Positions 1 through 10,720 of a stretch of 64,000 bases of DNA are shown one piece after another; the stretch's first letter is position 1; every line of letters starts with the position of its first letter. The translations under genes were made by a program, and so were the position numbers. This DNA is from Puffinus mauretanicus (lineage: Eukaryota > Chordata > Aves > Procellariiformes > Procellariidae), in the NCBI GenBank assembly GCA_023333565.1, contig JAJKFH010003936.1, forward strand, positions 372,001-436,000, written 5' to 3'. The notes below the pieces were generated by a model that did no database searches, had not been told where the DNA came from, and worked only from the letters and a program-made list of their open reading frames with translations.

Positions 1-1653
1 TGCTCTTACAGACTTGTAGGTGGGAGAGAAATACATTTTATACTAAATACTCGGAGCACTGCTCAGCAGAGGTCACAGTGGACGTCCCTGCTGCTAGATG
101 TGTTGGGAGGTTGAGCAGTGATGTGGGCCATGGCCACTGACACCGCTAACTGAACAAGTGCAACGTCCAGCGAGCCTTCTCCACCCTCTGCCGCAGCCTG
201 GGATGCCGCAGCCCAAATTCGGGGCAGGGAATGAATTCCAGTGGTCAGCGCTGCCCATAGGCAGGGCAGGGTGGTTGGAGGTGTGGGCACGGGCTGGGTG
301 CATCTCTTTTGGGCTGTTCTGCTGGCGGACTGGGTCTGCTCAGGGTCAGATGTAAAGGGTACCCTGCAACAGTCCTAGACTTCCTACGTCAAGTTCATCA
401 CTTCACCAGGGTCCTATGTGTCCCGAGCTGTGGCCTTATCCTAGCCCAGCTCTGGGAAGCATAGTAAGGCTTGGGGACACCATCTGGTCTGTCAGCCCTG
501 GGACCCTGGGTGAGGTCCCTCTCTCGAAGCAACCTTCCCCCCGAGGTCGGGTAGAGAAGCCAGAGCTTGCCAAGGCAGCCGGGTCAGGCTGCTTGGCTTT
601 GTGCCGCCGGGGACGGGATGGCCGTGCTGGGAAAGCCTCACCGCCTCGCTGGTGACGTTGGGTCACCCCTGCTCCATCCTCTCTGGGGTTTCTGTGTTTG
701 TCCTCTGTCCCCAGAGAAAGGAGAGGAGGCATCTGGTCAACAGAAAGAGCCTCCCAGCATCATCATACCCTAGCTGGCAGCGCAGGGATTTGTGATGGAC
801 GCGTTGAGGGTCAGCCCAGGGTCAGAAGCCAAAGTTACCCTTAAAACCATGATCTGAGCTTCCTGGTAGGCTTCTGGGGTCGATGTTTACAGGGAACCAA
901 AGCTGGCAAAGCAATTACGATCAATCAAACGTGGAGAGGATTCCAGAGCATGTATTTCATGGGCTAATGTTTGCTGGGTGACTCCATCTACTACCTCCTC
1001 CTCCAGCCCCCTAATTTCACATTTTCTTCCAAAAAAGGTTTCATGTTTTCCAAAGTGTTTATTTAAATTCCTCTGTGAGCAGCTCTGGCTACTCTAGGTC
1101 TGCTCAAAGGCTGTGAGCTCATTTATCCCCAGAGGACTGGCGGAGTCGTGGGGGGAGTTTTATTTTTAAACACTGGCTGGTTTCTGCATTCTTAGTATCT
1201 GTTCGCTGCCTTCCTTGGAGCTGTAGTTGTGTGGGGGCAGGTGTCCCAACCCGGCTCCCACCCCCCAGGCTAACGTACAGCAGCGGTGGATCTCAGCTGG
1301 ATAACTCGGGGGATTTATCGTGGTGCTTCAGAGAGGACAACCTCCAAAGAGGGGGGTGATTGCTCCTTACAAATTATTGTACAAATTATTGTACAAATGA
1401 CCGCTGCGAGTGGGAGCGAAAGCTCTCTACAACCAGACCAACATGGGAGCAGTGGCCACACTTGACGTTTCCTCTCTGTATCTTCCCCCGGGGCTGGGAG
1501 GACTGCTCTTTCCAGAGAAAAGCTTTCATCCCCTTCAGATCTCTTTGCCAACCGCTTTGGGTCAGAAACAGAAAAGTGACCCCGTTTGGTAGCCAAAGCA
1601 TTGCTGCCCTGTCCCCGGGCGTTGTCTGACCGGGCTCTGCTTCTGTCCCGCAG
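1..1653 (+). other. CSRP1: CSRP1 intron (window starts inside it)
   Basis: The stretch upstream of the first recognised CSRP1 exon carries no LIM-domain coding sequence in any frame. It ends in a pyrimidine-rich acceptor (cag at 1651-1653). The rest of CSRP1, including LIM domain 1 and the first half of LIM 2, must lie upstream of the window. A small direct repeat, ACAAATTATTGT twice in tandem, is seen near 1370-1395. Nothing else was identified. Confidence 0.8.
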
Positions 1654-2107
1654 TCCTGGCACAAGTCCTGCTTCCGCTGTGCCAAGTGTGGCAAAAGCCT
1701 GGAGTCCACCACCCTGGCAGACAAAGATGGGGAGATCTACTGCAAAGGTGGGTGCCACCTTCCTCGCTGGCTTGTCCTGGACTCCGAAGGGGGAAAACCC
1801 CTGTGCAGGGAACCGGGATGGGACTGAGGTCTGGGGAGCTGGTGGCCCCAGCAGCTGCCTATGGGGGCTGGCCACAGAGCTGGGGGGTTTCCCGCTGTGC
1901 CTGGGGCCTCTCTCTTTGGCCGACAAGTACAGCAAACCCTGTCCTGTGTCGGCAATGCCTGCTTCGAGAGGAGGACCTGCGCGTGTTCATCTGCCGGCCT
2001 TACCCGTTTCTCCTTCCCCGTCCTCTGCAGGTTGCTACGCCAAGAACTTCGGTCCCAAGGGCTTTGGCTTCGGGCAAGGCGCTGGGGCACTCGTCCACTC
2101 GCAGTGA
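1654..2107 (+). CDS. CSRP1: Cysteine and glycine-rich protein 1, C-terminal two exons (partial)
   Basis: CSRP1 is a LIM-only protein with two LIM zinc-binding domains that links alpha-actinin, zyxin and actin and works with transcription factors in smooth-muscle and other cells. Two exons are visible, 1654-1747 (phase 0 in, phase 1 out) and 2031-2107, joined by GT-AG sites (gtgggt at 1748, tcctctgcag before 2031). Together they encode the second half of LIM 2 ([19 protein letters not shown] and onward), the last zinc ligands in [12 protein letters not shown], the glycine-rich segment [18 protein letters not shown], and TGA at 2105-2107. The tail matches CSRP1/CSRP2 very closely. CSRP1 is chosen because the next genes are PHLDA3, TNNI1, LAD1 and TNNT2, as in human 1q32.1. 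The 5' exons lie outside the window. Confidence 0.93.
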
Positions 2108-2490
2108 GGCACCAGGAGCCAGGCTCTCCGCTCGCTCAGGGCTTGTCCCGACCAGCTGTGCTGCCTGACCCTTCCCGCACCCGCTGTGACCATCCTCACC
2201 ATCATCAATAACCACCCGCTGCTTCACAGCACGAGCCCCTTCCTCCCCGCCCCGACCCAGCGCACCCCGAACCTGCGGTGGGAGCCCCAGCATCATCCCC
2301 ATCGGGTCCTGCTGGTGAGGGTGCCGGTGGGGAGACAGCTCGCACCCACCCGCAGCGAGGCCCGTGTGCCCAAAACGTTCTGCTCCGCGTTGCCTGTCCT
2401 GCTCCGCGTTGCCCATCCTGCAGGGATGCAAGCTCAGCCGTGCCATGCCGTCTCACCGAGCAAGCAATAAACATCAAAGCTGACCCACGC
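2108..2490 (+). other. CSRP1: CSRP1 3'UTR
   Basis: This untranslated tail follows the CSRP1 stop and ends shortly after an AATAAA at 2466-2471. It contains a 19-bp tandem duplication (2381-2399 and 2400-2418). A second AATAAA at 3651-3656 could serve a longer transcript, but nothing else supports that. Confidence 0.7.
2466..2471 (+). terminator. CSRP1: CSRP1 poly(A) signal
   Basis: A canonical AATAAA lies about 360 nt after the stop codon and is followed within about 30 nt by sequence with no further coding or UTR signature. Confidence 0.75.
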
Positions 2491-3822
2491 CTGGCCTTGC
2501 CGAAGAGTTTATTCCCCATCTGGGGCTGAGGAGGTGCACTGGGTGACCAGAGCTGGAGGACAGGAGGTAGAGGGAGGATGGGAAATGTTTGCAATCGTGG
2601 CTTGCAATTAAAGCACAAAGGCAGGAACTGTTCGGTGCAATTTGACGTGGCCCAGCTGTGGCCAGCTGAGCTCTGTGGGTCGGCTGGGCCAGGCTCTCCC
2701 CCTGCTCCCGCGGTGGATAACCAGTTCAGCAGCAGCGGTTGATGCTGGGGGGCCCAGGACAGACCTTCCCGGGCGTGTCCGTAGCACCACACGTGCGCAC
2801 GCCCTATGGAAACCCCTATCAGTGCTTTTACCTGGCGCCTCTCCAAACAGGCGTGCCCAGCAGTGCTGGATAATTAACAACTTTTCACCTACTCCCTGTG
2901 TTTTTAGCAGTACCGTGGATCATTAAGCCGTCAGTTTGGCAGCTTCCCAGATTTAATTCATTTTCATCTAAACTCTTTACTTTCTTTCTGTGATTCTCCC
3001 GTTTGACTGGTGTGACATGCCCACCAGATCAGCCTCACTGCAGCTTACAGTTGTGAACTCCACAGGGAGTTTAGTTTTGGGTTTTTTTTTAACATTACAA
3101 ACTTAGTGGTTGAGTAAATGAGATGGCTAGTGTTCTGAGAAGCACAACAGAGGCAGAAATCGTTTTGTGGGGCAGGATTTGGGCTCTCTCATCAACTTAA
3201 GCACCTTCTCCCATTTATCACACCCTCGGTGTTTACATGACATTTTGGAAGCTGAAGTGGGGAGCGCACTCTTTAAGCATCTCCAGAAATCCTCTCCCCA
3301 GGTTTCCCTTCCTGGGACCCAAATTCTAGCTGGCCCCATTGCCCTGGGGTGCGTGGTTGGGGTTTGGTGAGGCGATAGCAGATGGCACTCGGTGTGCGGA
3401 GCAGACGGCCCAGGCTCGGGGATGCAGTAGTGGGTCAGGAGCTGTAGTGCAGTGGGTTCACGTACCACCCTCGGTGTGGAGACCGAAACCTGGCTCCCTT
3501 GCTTGGCAGAGGCTCTGCTCCCCTGCGGAGACGTGGGGGGTTAGGAAGCTGCCTGCTTTCTCCGGGAGCGCGGGGTGGATGCTGTGCTGCTGCGGCATTT
3601 CAACTGGATGTGCGCAGGCAGGGATTGCACCCAAGCAACACTGTTTAGTCAATAAAGCTAGAACAAGTCGTTCTGTAGTCTCTTTTTCCCATAGTTTAGA
3701 GGTTGTGTCTAGAGCGGGGAGGTACTGACATTTCGCAAGTGTGATGGACCCCATAGAGGCCATTGCGTTGGCTCCTGGAGACCCGGTCAAAACCAGGAGA
3801 AAATGCTGGGTTTGGGTTTCAC
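2491..3822. other. Intergenic, no gene seen
   Basis: No exon-like coding segment with homology is visible. It holds a T-run near 3082 and an isolated AATAAA at 3651-3656. Confidence 0.5.
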
Positions 3823-4260
3823 GGGGTCACAGAAAGAGATAGGATGGAAGGGTCCTGCAGAGGTCTGGAGTCCAACCTTCTCCTTAAAGCTAGGAGGGCC
3901 AGCTAGGGCTAGCTCCAAAGGTCAGGTTGATCAGAGCCTCTGGGGTCCAGTCAGGTTTGGAAACCCTCAAGGACAGAGGTCCCACCACTATGGTTCTTGT
4001 CACGTCGATGCACCATGCACACAGAGGAGGTTATTTTCCTTCTGTGCCTCAGAGTTTCCCTTGTGGCATCTGTGCCCGTTGTCTCTTGTCCTTTTGCCGT
4101 GCACTGCTGTGTCTCCTTTCTCCACAACCCTTCTCTAGGTAGTGGAAAACTGAAGTTCAGTCTCCCCGAGCCCTCTCTTCTCCAGGCTGGTGGGTCTCTG
4201 CTGAGCTTTCAGCCCCAAAGATCCCAGGTGACAGCGTGGGCCGTGTCCTGGGAGAGGGAC
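3823..4260 (-). mobile_element. CR1 LINE fragment, minus orientation
   Basis: Read on the + strand, the block opens with a degenerate form of the CR1 3' end complement (ggtcacagaaagagataggatggaaggg). It continues with the familiar 'aggtctggagtccaacct' segment, 'cagtcaggtttggaaaccctcaaggacagag', and further on 'tctgtgcccgttgtctcttgtcct' and 'ctctcttctccaggctg'. These are landmarks of the 3' half of avian and reptilian CR1 in reverse complement. The copy is 5'-truncated and decayed and has no open frame. CR1 of this type marks the genome as sauropsid. The far boundary is approximate. Confidence 0.75.
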
Positions 4261-6620
4261 CTTGCCCTGAGGGTTTGCAATCGGTGCTGCACGCCTGCTG
4301 AAGCTGCATTGTTCTCCTGAGAGCGGCTTAGGGGGTGATAGGGACCGACATCCGCAGTGTCGGCATGGGGAGACCAGGACAGGCATCGCTGAGGCTGCGC
4401 ATTCTGACAGAGGGCATGAGGTGGGCTGGAGGAGGTGGTGGGGCAAGGCCCAGGAGAAGCGGGGTGGGCTTAGAGGAGCTTTCTGGGCATCCCCTGCCCA
4501 AACTGCAGCGGGATGGCTGCGACCATCTGCTACCCTCTGCTGGTTACTGCTCCCCATGCACGGGCACGGCCCCGCGCCGGTCAGCTGGACGTGTTGGACA
4601 CCCAAGTGTTGTCCAACTCCCTTCAGAGGCAGCAGAACCGCATTGCAGGCAGCAGCACCCATCCCTCCCTGCTGCCGGCGTGGGGGGCTGCCAGCCCTTG
4701 GGAAAGGGGCTGTGGGACCCAAACATGCCCCCGAAGAGATGAACGAGAGGGTCGGCTCATGGCCGAGCACCCTGCAGCCTGGAGGGTGGTGGTGATGGTA
4801 CCACCGAGCGATTGGACTGGAGCCTTCTGAGCCCCACGGCCGGTGGTGCCAGCGGATCTTGCGGCAGGGGATGCCACGCCGCCGCCGCCCCGGCCACGAG
4901 CGCTTTGTGGGAATGAGCCAGCCTGGGGCAGGACTTTGCCCCACCTGAGCCCCGAGCCCCGGCAGCCCCCTTTACCTGCCCCTGGGGGCTCTGCGTGGGT
5001 GGGATGTGCGTGGGGACCGCAGGCAGCCCACGGAGCTTTTGCTTGCCAGCAGCCTGACGCAGTGTGTCCTGTTGGATTTGCTGGAGGGCAGGAGCTGCCG
5101 CGTCAGCCTCCCGGGCAGCCTCCGGCCCTCCGGGTCTGGGAACGGCCGGCCGGGGAGAGAGGAGCGGAGAAAGGCTTTGTCAAAGCTCCTTTACACCCAC
5201 AGCTACGGGGAAATGACCTTCCCTTGGTGGCTGGAGCCCGGAGAGGCGGTGAGCAGCGGGGCTGGGGTCTCGGGGGGGGGGATTTGGCAGCCTTAGCTCT
5301 CCCCAGGGTGGTGAGGAAGGAAACCGGGCTGGCCGGTGAACCAAAAGTGCCCACGGACGTCCCAGCTTGCTGGAGCAGAGCCGGGAGCGGCAGTCCCGAA
5401 ACTACTCACCCCCAAATTTCCAGGGCTCAGCATCCCTGGAGCTGAGCTTTACCTGTGTGTGGGAAAACAGCCTTGGATGCTCCTTTGATGGGGGGGAACC
5501 CACGCATCTGCTCTGCTCCTCCCGAAAGTGCTGGGGTGCTCGGGGTGACCTCCGGGGCTGCGCTGGCCCCCCCGGCTGTGTCCGGCCCCGCGCTGCCTTT
5601 GGCTGCGGGGGCGGCGAGGGCCGCAGGGGAGCCGGGGCTGCCTGACGTCACGAAACTGGGTCTCCTGGGACACCCGGGACCGCTGCCAGCGTGGTGAGGT
5701 TGGCCCCAGGGAGCACGAACCAGTTCCTGGCTCCGGCAGCCGCTGCCCTGCCCTCTTAATGAGGGATAATTAGGTGCATCTCATCAGCGCTGCAGACTTG
5801 CCCCCCGGCCACGCCGGCTGCAGGCAATGCCCCCGGCAGGGACCGGGGACGATGGAGGGGCTGGGGCGGGAGGGGCTCCAGCTGGGGGGCACCGGGGGGT
5901 TGGGGTCTGCGGGGGCACGAGCAGGGCGATTCGGGAGGTGAGTGCCGGGGCAGCGGCTGCGTGCCAGGGAGCCGCAGGCCGACCTGCGGGTTGCCAGCCC
6001 CAGACAGTGACCCCGGCGCATCCTCGGGGGGAATTTTTTCCCCTTCCAGACCTCACCCGGACGAAGGGACCCGCACCCTCAGCATCTCCAGGGGCACATC
6101 CAGCCGCCCAGCAGGCTGTGACCATCACCCTCTTTGGCAGCCCACGGCCACCTCGATGGCCCCAGATGTCCCCGCCGGCAGCCCGGCACAGCACGGTGAA
6201 CCCCTCCGTGCCAGGCGCTGGCACAGGAACAGACGAAGCTGCAGTGGCCAGGAACGAGACAGGCTGGAAAGGAGACGGGTGTTTCGCTGCAGGGGAGGGT
6301 GGACTCAGGCGGGACCGGGCTCTGCCGCGCTGCCCCGGCCCCGCTCCGGGGGTGCGTCCCCCCCTGCACAGGTCACACGAGGCTGGGGGATGCTGGTCCT
6401 CTCTGTGGGACAGGCTGGGGGCTTCAAATCCCTGTCCCAGGGGACTTGGGGGACGGGAGCCCTGGGTGCTGAGGGCTGGGCCAGCACCCTTGGGTGCAGG
6501 GCCAGGTGGGTGGTGGGTGTCACGGGCTGTCCCCATCGCAGGGCAGCCCTGCACAGCCATCTCAGAGTGGTGACACCAAACATCTCCTGTCTGCATCTGT
6601 CCCTCCTCCTGGGCCCCCAC
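4261..6620. other. Intergenic, GC-rich, no gene seen
   Basis: GC content rises steadily towards PHLDA3, and long open frames here (for example antisense at 5784-6812) reflect proline- and glycine-rich GC codons rather than a protein family. A TGACGTCA CRE-type octamer lies at 5643-5650. A run of G lies near 5272-5281. This block could include PHLDA3 regulatory sequence. Confidence 0.4.
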
Positions 6621-6621
6621 C

Positions 6622-6995
6622 CAGGGGTCCCCACAGCCCCTGCCTGGCTGTGCTGCACCCACAGCCCCCTGCCCCTGGTGGCACTGCACCCTCTGCCCTG
6701 GCTGGCTCTGAACCCCATAGCCCCCTGCCCCAGCTGGCACTGCACCCCATAATCCTCTGCCCTGGCTGCAACTGCACCCCACAGTGCCTTCCTGGCTGGC
6801 ACTGCACCCCACAGCCCCCTACCCCAGCCTGCACTGCACCCTATAGCCCCTTCCCGGCTGGCATTGCACCCAGAGCCCCCTGCCCCCTTGGCACTGCGCC
6901 CCACAGCCCCATCTGCAAGTCAGACTGCGCCCCATAACCCTGTGCCTGGCTGGCGCTGCACCCCCCAACTGCTGGCACTGCACCCCATGCCTGGG
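6622..6995. repeat. Minisatellite, about 12 units of about 31 bp
   Basis: A tandem array is built on a core like 'CTGGCTGGCACTGCACCCCA' followed by 'CAGCCCCCTGCC'. The recurring 'actgcacccc' (with cattgcaccc, actgcgcccc and similar variants) falls near 6650, 6682, 6708, 6739, 6771, 6801, 6833, 6864, 6892, 6923, 6953 and 6978, so the period is about 31 bp. Units are imperfect. It lies 0.5 kb upstream of the PHLDA3 start. The open frames across it are translations of the repeat and not genes. Confidence 0.85.
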
Positions 6996-6999
6996 CTGC

Positions 7000-7533
7000 C
7001 GTGCAGGAGTCTCCAAGCCCTGCCCCGGCACCGCTGCCGTGCAGACCCATGCCCACACCCTGCCTGTTCACACGAGGACCCCGGGGGCAGCGCCTGCCCG
7101 CGGGCACCCCGAAAGCGCTTCCCGGGTGAAGCGGGGCTGCGCCGGGCCTGGCCGGGCTTCGCCTGGGCGTGAAGGGTGCCTGCGCGGCAGGAGGGGCCAG
7201 GCGAGGCGGGGAGGAATGCGAGTGGGAGAGCGGCCGGGCATGTAGCGACAGCTCCTGGGGCGCGCGGCGCCGGGGATCCCACACGCTGCACGGGGCGGGG
7301 AGCAGAGCCCCGGCAACAGGGCTGGCGGCCGGCATGGGGCACCCCACCGCTCACCCCCTCTGAGAGCCGGGGAGCGGAGGGCGGCAAGTCCCCTGGGGGC
7401 AGCGCGGCTGCCGCGGGGGTCCTGGCCCCGGGGAGCTCGGCTCCGACGTGGAGGGGCTGGAAATCCCCCGGCGGGTGATGCCCGGCTGCACCGACGCGAG
7501 GTGCTGAGGATCCTGAGGGGCTGAGGAGCCGCT
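7000..7533 (+). promoter_or_regulatory. PHLDA3: PHLDA3 CpG island / promoter and 5'UTR
   Basis: This very CpG-dense sequence runs from about 7000 through exon 1 and lacks a clear TATA box, as is usual for a CpG-island promoter. The transcription start cannot be fixed by eye. An in-frame TGA at 7522-7524, four codons before the chosen ATG, closes the frame upstream. Confidence 0.55.
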
Positions 7534-8414
7534 ATGACCCCCGAGAAGGTGCTGAGAGAGGGGGTGTTGGAGAAGCGGAGCGGGGGGCTGCTGCAGCTCT
7601 GGAAGAAGAAGCGGTGCCTGCTGACGGAGAAGGGGCTGCAGCTCTTCGAGCCCAAGGGCTCGCGGCGCAAGGAGCTGAGCTTTGCTCGCATGAAGGCGGT
7701 GGAGTGTGTGGAGTGGAAGGAGCGGCACATCTACTTCACGGTGGTGATGGACGACAGCCACGAGATCGACTTCCGCTGCGCCCAGGAGGACCCGGGCTGG
7801 AATGCCGAGATCACCATGGGCCTCGTCCGCTTCAAGAACCAGCAGGCCATACAGGTCGTCCGCGCCCGGCACAGCTGCCGAGCAGGTACCGGACCCCCCA
7901 CCGTGCCGCGGGTCGGGGTGCAGGACCCACCGGAGGATGAGGTCCCTGGCCGCCAGCTCCTGGGCGGTTCAGCTTCCCCGTGGGAATCGCAGAGGGGGTC
8001 CCATGGGTGGGGATGGTCTGCACGGTGGTGGTCCCGTGTCCCCCCACACTGGCTGGGCTCTGTCCTCCACCTCCCCCGCTGGGTTTCACCTCCCTACATC
8101 CCCAAAGAGGGACTTTCTAACGCCCTCCCTCCGGTCGGGGTGGCCCCAAGGGATATAGGGCTCTTCGCCGTCTTGCACGTGGGATGGCGGTGAGGACCGT
8201 GGCTGGCTCCGCTCCCCAGCTCCCCTCGGGGCCAGCTCCTGCCCCACGTCCCAGCGCCGGCCGGGTGGGTAACAAGCGCCTTCTCTCCGCAGTGGTGCAG
8301 TTCGACGCAGCCCCGGCGGGACAGCCCGCGGACGCGCAGCATCCGAAGAGCAGGATGGAGACGTCCCTCGGCTCGGCGGGCGGTGGGGAGAACGGGATCC
8401 CGGCGGGCAAGTGA
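7534..8414 (+). CDS. PHLDA3: Pleckstrin homology-like domain family A member 3
   Basis: PHLDA3 is a small PH-domain-only protein. In mammals it is induced by p53, binds membrane phosphoinositides and competes with Akt for them. Exon 1 coding (7534-7885) encodes almost the whole PH fold: [20 protein letters not shown], basic [39 protein letters not shown] and [15 protein letters not shown]. The ATG has G at -3 and an upstream in-frame stop. The donor gtaccg at 7886 (phase 1) joins an acceptor ending at 8292, and exon 2 (8293-8414) adds about 40 residues to TGA at 8412-8414. The total is 157 aa, against 127 in human; the extra length is all at the C terminus. The neighbours and strand match human synteny. 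The alternative PHLDA2 is less likely because the loop and strand sequences are PHLDA3-like. Confidence 0.93.
8293..8414 (+). CDS. PHLDA3: PHLDA3 coding exon 2 (C-terminal extension)
   Basis: The acceptor is ttctctccgcag (ends 8292), and the phase-1 entry restores GTG GTG CAG. It encodes a low-complexity tail of about 40 residues beginning [20 protein letters not shown], rich in Ala, Gly and Ser, and ends GIPAGK-stop. No counterpart of this tail is known to me in human PHLDA3, which ends soon after the PH domain. The splice is inferred from sites and frame only. If the intron is retained, the frame instead reads on to 8193 and ends in unrelated sequence. Confidence 0.7.
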
Positions 8415-10720
8415 GGCCACCGCTGTCTGCAGCCCAGGGATGGGGACGGTGGCCCCGGGGAGGCCAGTGCAGGCACTGGCTCCCCCCGTTCTGGGGCAGG
8501 ACAGAGGCACCGCAGGAGCTGGGCTGGCACGGCTGCAGGGGTCTAGCCCATCCCCTCGGAACGATGGGGCAAAGGACACAGTCAGAGCCATAACCTGGAC
8601 ATGGCAGGAGGTGACATCCCTGCCTGGGGGCTCACCATCCTTCAGCTGACATGGCCAGGACCTTGGTGGACTGGTGGGGACCCCCGGGCCTCTCCTGCGG
8701 GACAGGGGATGGGATGGATGCGGTGGAGCCCGAAGGAAGCAGTGCGATGGTGGGCTCTGCCCGAATGCCAGTGACTCTGGGACAGATGGATATGGCCGGG
8801 GACATGGATCCCCCTGAGCCCCGTGGTGGGACGGGGCTGGAGAGCTGCTGCTGCAGCAGGGACCCCAGATGGCACGGTGATGCGGCTGTGCTGCTGGACA
8901 CTGGGCTGTCCTCGGGCTAATGGGGGACGCTGGGGAAGGCAATGGGGACCCCTACTCCCTGTACCAAAAGTGTCCCCAAACAGGACCTTCTGCTGCTTTC
9001 CCTGGTGTTGCTTCGATTTGTGGGGCCCCGCAAGGTATGGGAGAGCACAAACCCTGCACAGAGCTTTGCTGGTGATTGGCATCCCCCTAAATCTGCCAGC
9101 ATCCCACAGTCGGGCTCCAAAGCGCCCCGCTGCCACCCCGAGCCTTTCCAGTCACCCATCCCGCTGCGCCCATATCCCCAGGGATTCCCATGGTGGCTTG
9201 CGGGTAGGCGACCTGGGAGCAGCGCTGCCTGGCTTTGCAGGCGGGGACGGCAGGCAGGGGAAGGGATGGCTCTGCCCCGACAGGCAGCGCAGACGCCAGC
9301 GCCTCGAGCCACCGGGCTCCGCAAGCCGGAGCCTGAGCCCCAGCCCCGCGGCCGGAGGCGCTGCAGATCCTCCCGGAGATTGCCCGGCTGCGTGGGAATC
9401 GGGGAGCGCGGCGCCCCGTCCCCCCGGGCTGCGGCAGACCTCCGCCGCCAGACCCCGCCGGGGCCCACGGGGTCCTGTCCTCTGCCAGGGCAGCTCCAGG
9501 GTGGCTTTGGGGAGGGACGGTGGCACGGCTGGAGCCCGCTCACCGTGCAGGGCCAGGCTTGTGCTGGCTCTTTCCGAGCAGCCTGGAATAAGCATTTTGG
9601 TGTTTTTTCCACCCAAGGAAGCCTGCTTGGCCATCCCTGGTCCCCAGAGCTTCATTTGCCGAGAACCCCCCCTGCTTCGGAGCGGAGTCCAAGCTGGGGG
9701 GCACAGATGAAGCCGGATCCAAACCCCGCACGGACGGAGCTCTGCACCGTCCCTGTGCCATGGCAGGGACAGCGGGACCGAAACACAGTGGGCTCCAGGG
9801 ATGGTGGGACCTGGTCCCCTGCCCACCGGGAGATGCTCTGGGCACGGAGCCCTGCGTGGACCAGCCCCCCAAACCGGGTCCCTGCACACATTTCGGGAGG
9901 GAATGGGGTTGTCAGTGGTTGGAGGAAGGTGCTCACACAGCATTGCCATGGCAAGGATCTTTGTCCCGCGGTTTCTCATAAATCCCCAGCTCCTGGAGTC
10001 AGGGGACTCAGTGATGCTCATTCAAAGTCCTGTAAGCATCCTGAGCCCATCCCGCTCAGGCAGCACCCAGGGGTGGGAGCACCCAGTGCGAGGGGTTTTC
10101 CAAAGTATTCTGAATTTCGAGCCAGTTTTGTGGGGCCTGACTCCTCATTTGCAGCCTTCCTACTCTCTCACTCACTGTAAATAGATATTTTCTGTTCTCC
10201 AAGTGCCAGCAAGGCGCCGGGGAAGAAAATGGTCAAGATGGGTGTGTGTAAGCACCAGCGCTGGCCATGGACACGTCCATTGTGCACGGACAGACGAGGC
10301 AGCAGGGAGGCCGCGGTACCCGTGAGCTGGGGAGAAATTTAGGCGGTTCATAGAGGGAGAGGGACAGAAAGAGCAAGGCAAATCGCTGTGTTGGCGTTTC
10401 AGGTCTAGGCATGGGGAAGGTCAAGGTTTTTCCATCCCCACCCCAAGCTGCTCATCACCCTGCCAGAGCCCCCGCCTGTACCACGTATCCCCCCAGCTTT
10501 GGGAGTTTCTCCTGCGCAGACACCCAAATCTGCCAGATCCACCCTCGGCGGGAGGATTCACAGCCTGACCCTGGGAGAGGGGCCGGGGGGTGAGAGCCGA
10601 GCCAGCGGCGCGGGTGGGAGGCAGGACGGCTTCACTCGCCGCCTGTGAGGGCTGCATTTTTCATGCAGAGGAAAAGGTCACCCAGAGACTGGAAAGCAAA
10701 TAAACAGCCAAGAGGCTCTG
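8415..10720 (+). other. PHLDA3: PHLDA3 3'UTR and/or intergenic sequence
   Basis: No strong poly(A) signal lies close to the PHLDA3 stop. The first canonical AATAAA on this strand is at 10699-10704, so the 3'UTR may be as long as 2.3 kb. Long open frames (8942-10180, and antisense 9152-10021) are GC-rich, low-complexity and without recognisable domains. Confidence 0.3.

Noticed and set aside
5784..6904. Long minus-strand open frames upstream of PHLDA3
   Set aside because: Mostly translation of the 31-bp minisatellite and adjacent GC-rich DNA; repeats of Gly/Ala/Gln/Cys reflect the DNA repeat.
6622..6995. Possible CRISPR-like array
   Set aside because: Units are contiguous and degenerate with no unique spacers; this is a minisatellite in a vertebrate genome.
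7235..7395. p53 half-site-like words upstream of PHLDA3
   Set aside because: PHLDA3 is a p53 target in mammals, but only single imperfect half-sites (for example around CAAG at 7385-7388) are seen, without a correctly spaced partner.
8942..10180. Open frame of 412 codons on + after PHLDA3
   Set aside because: GC-rich, Pro/Arg/Ser-biased, overlapped by an equally long antisense frame, no domain or conserved motif; judged chance in a GC-rich UTR/intergenic region.
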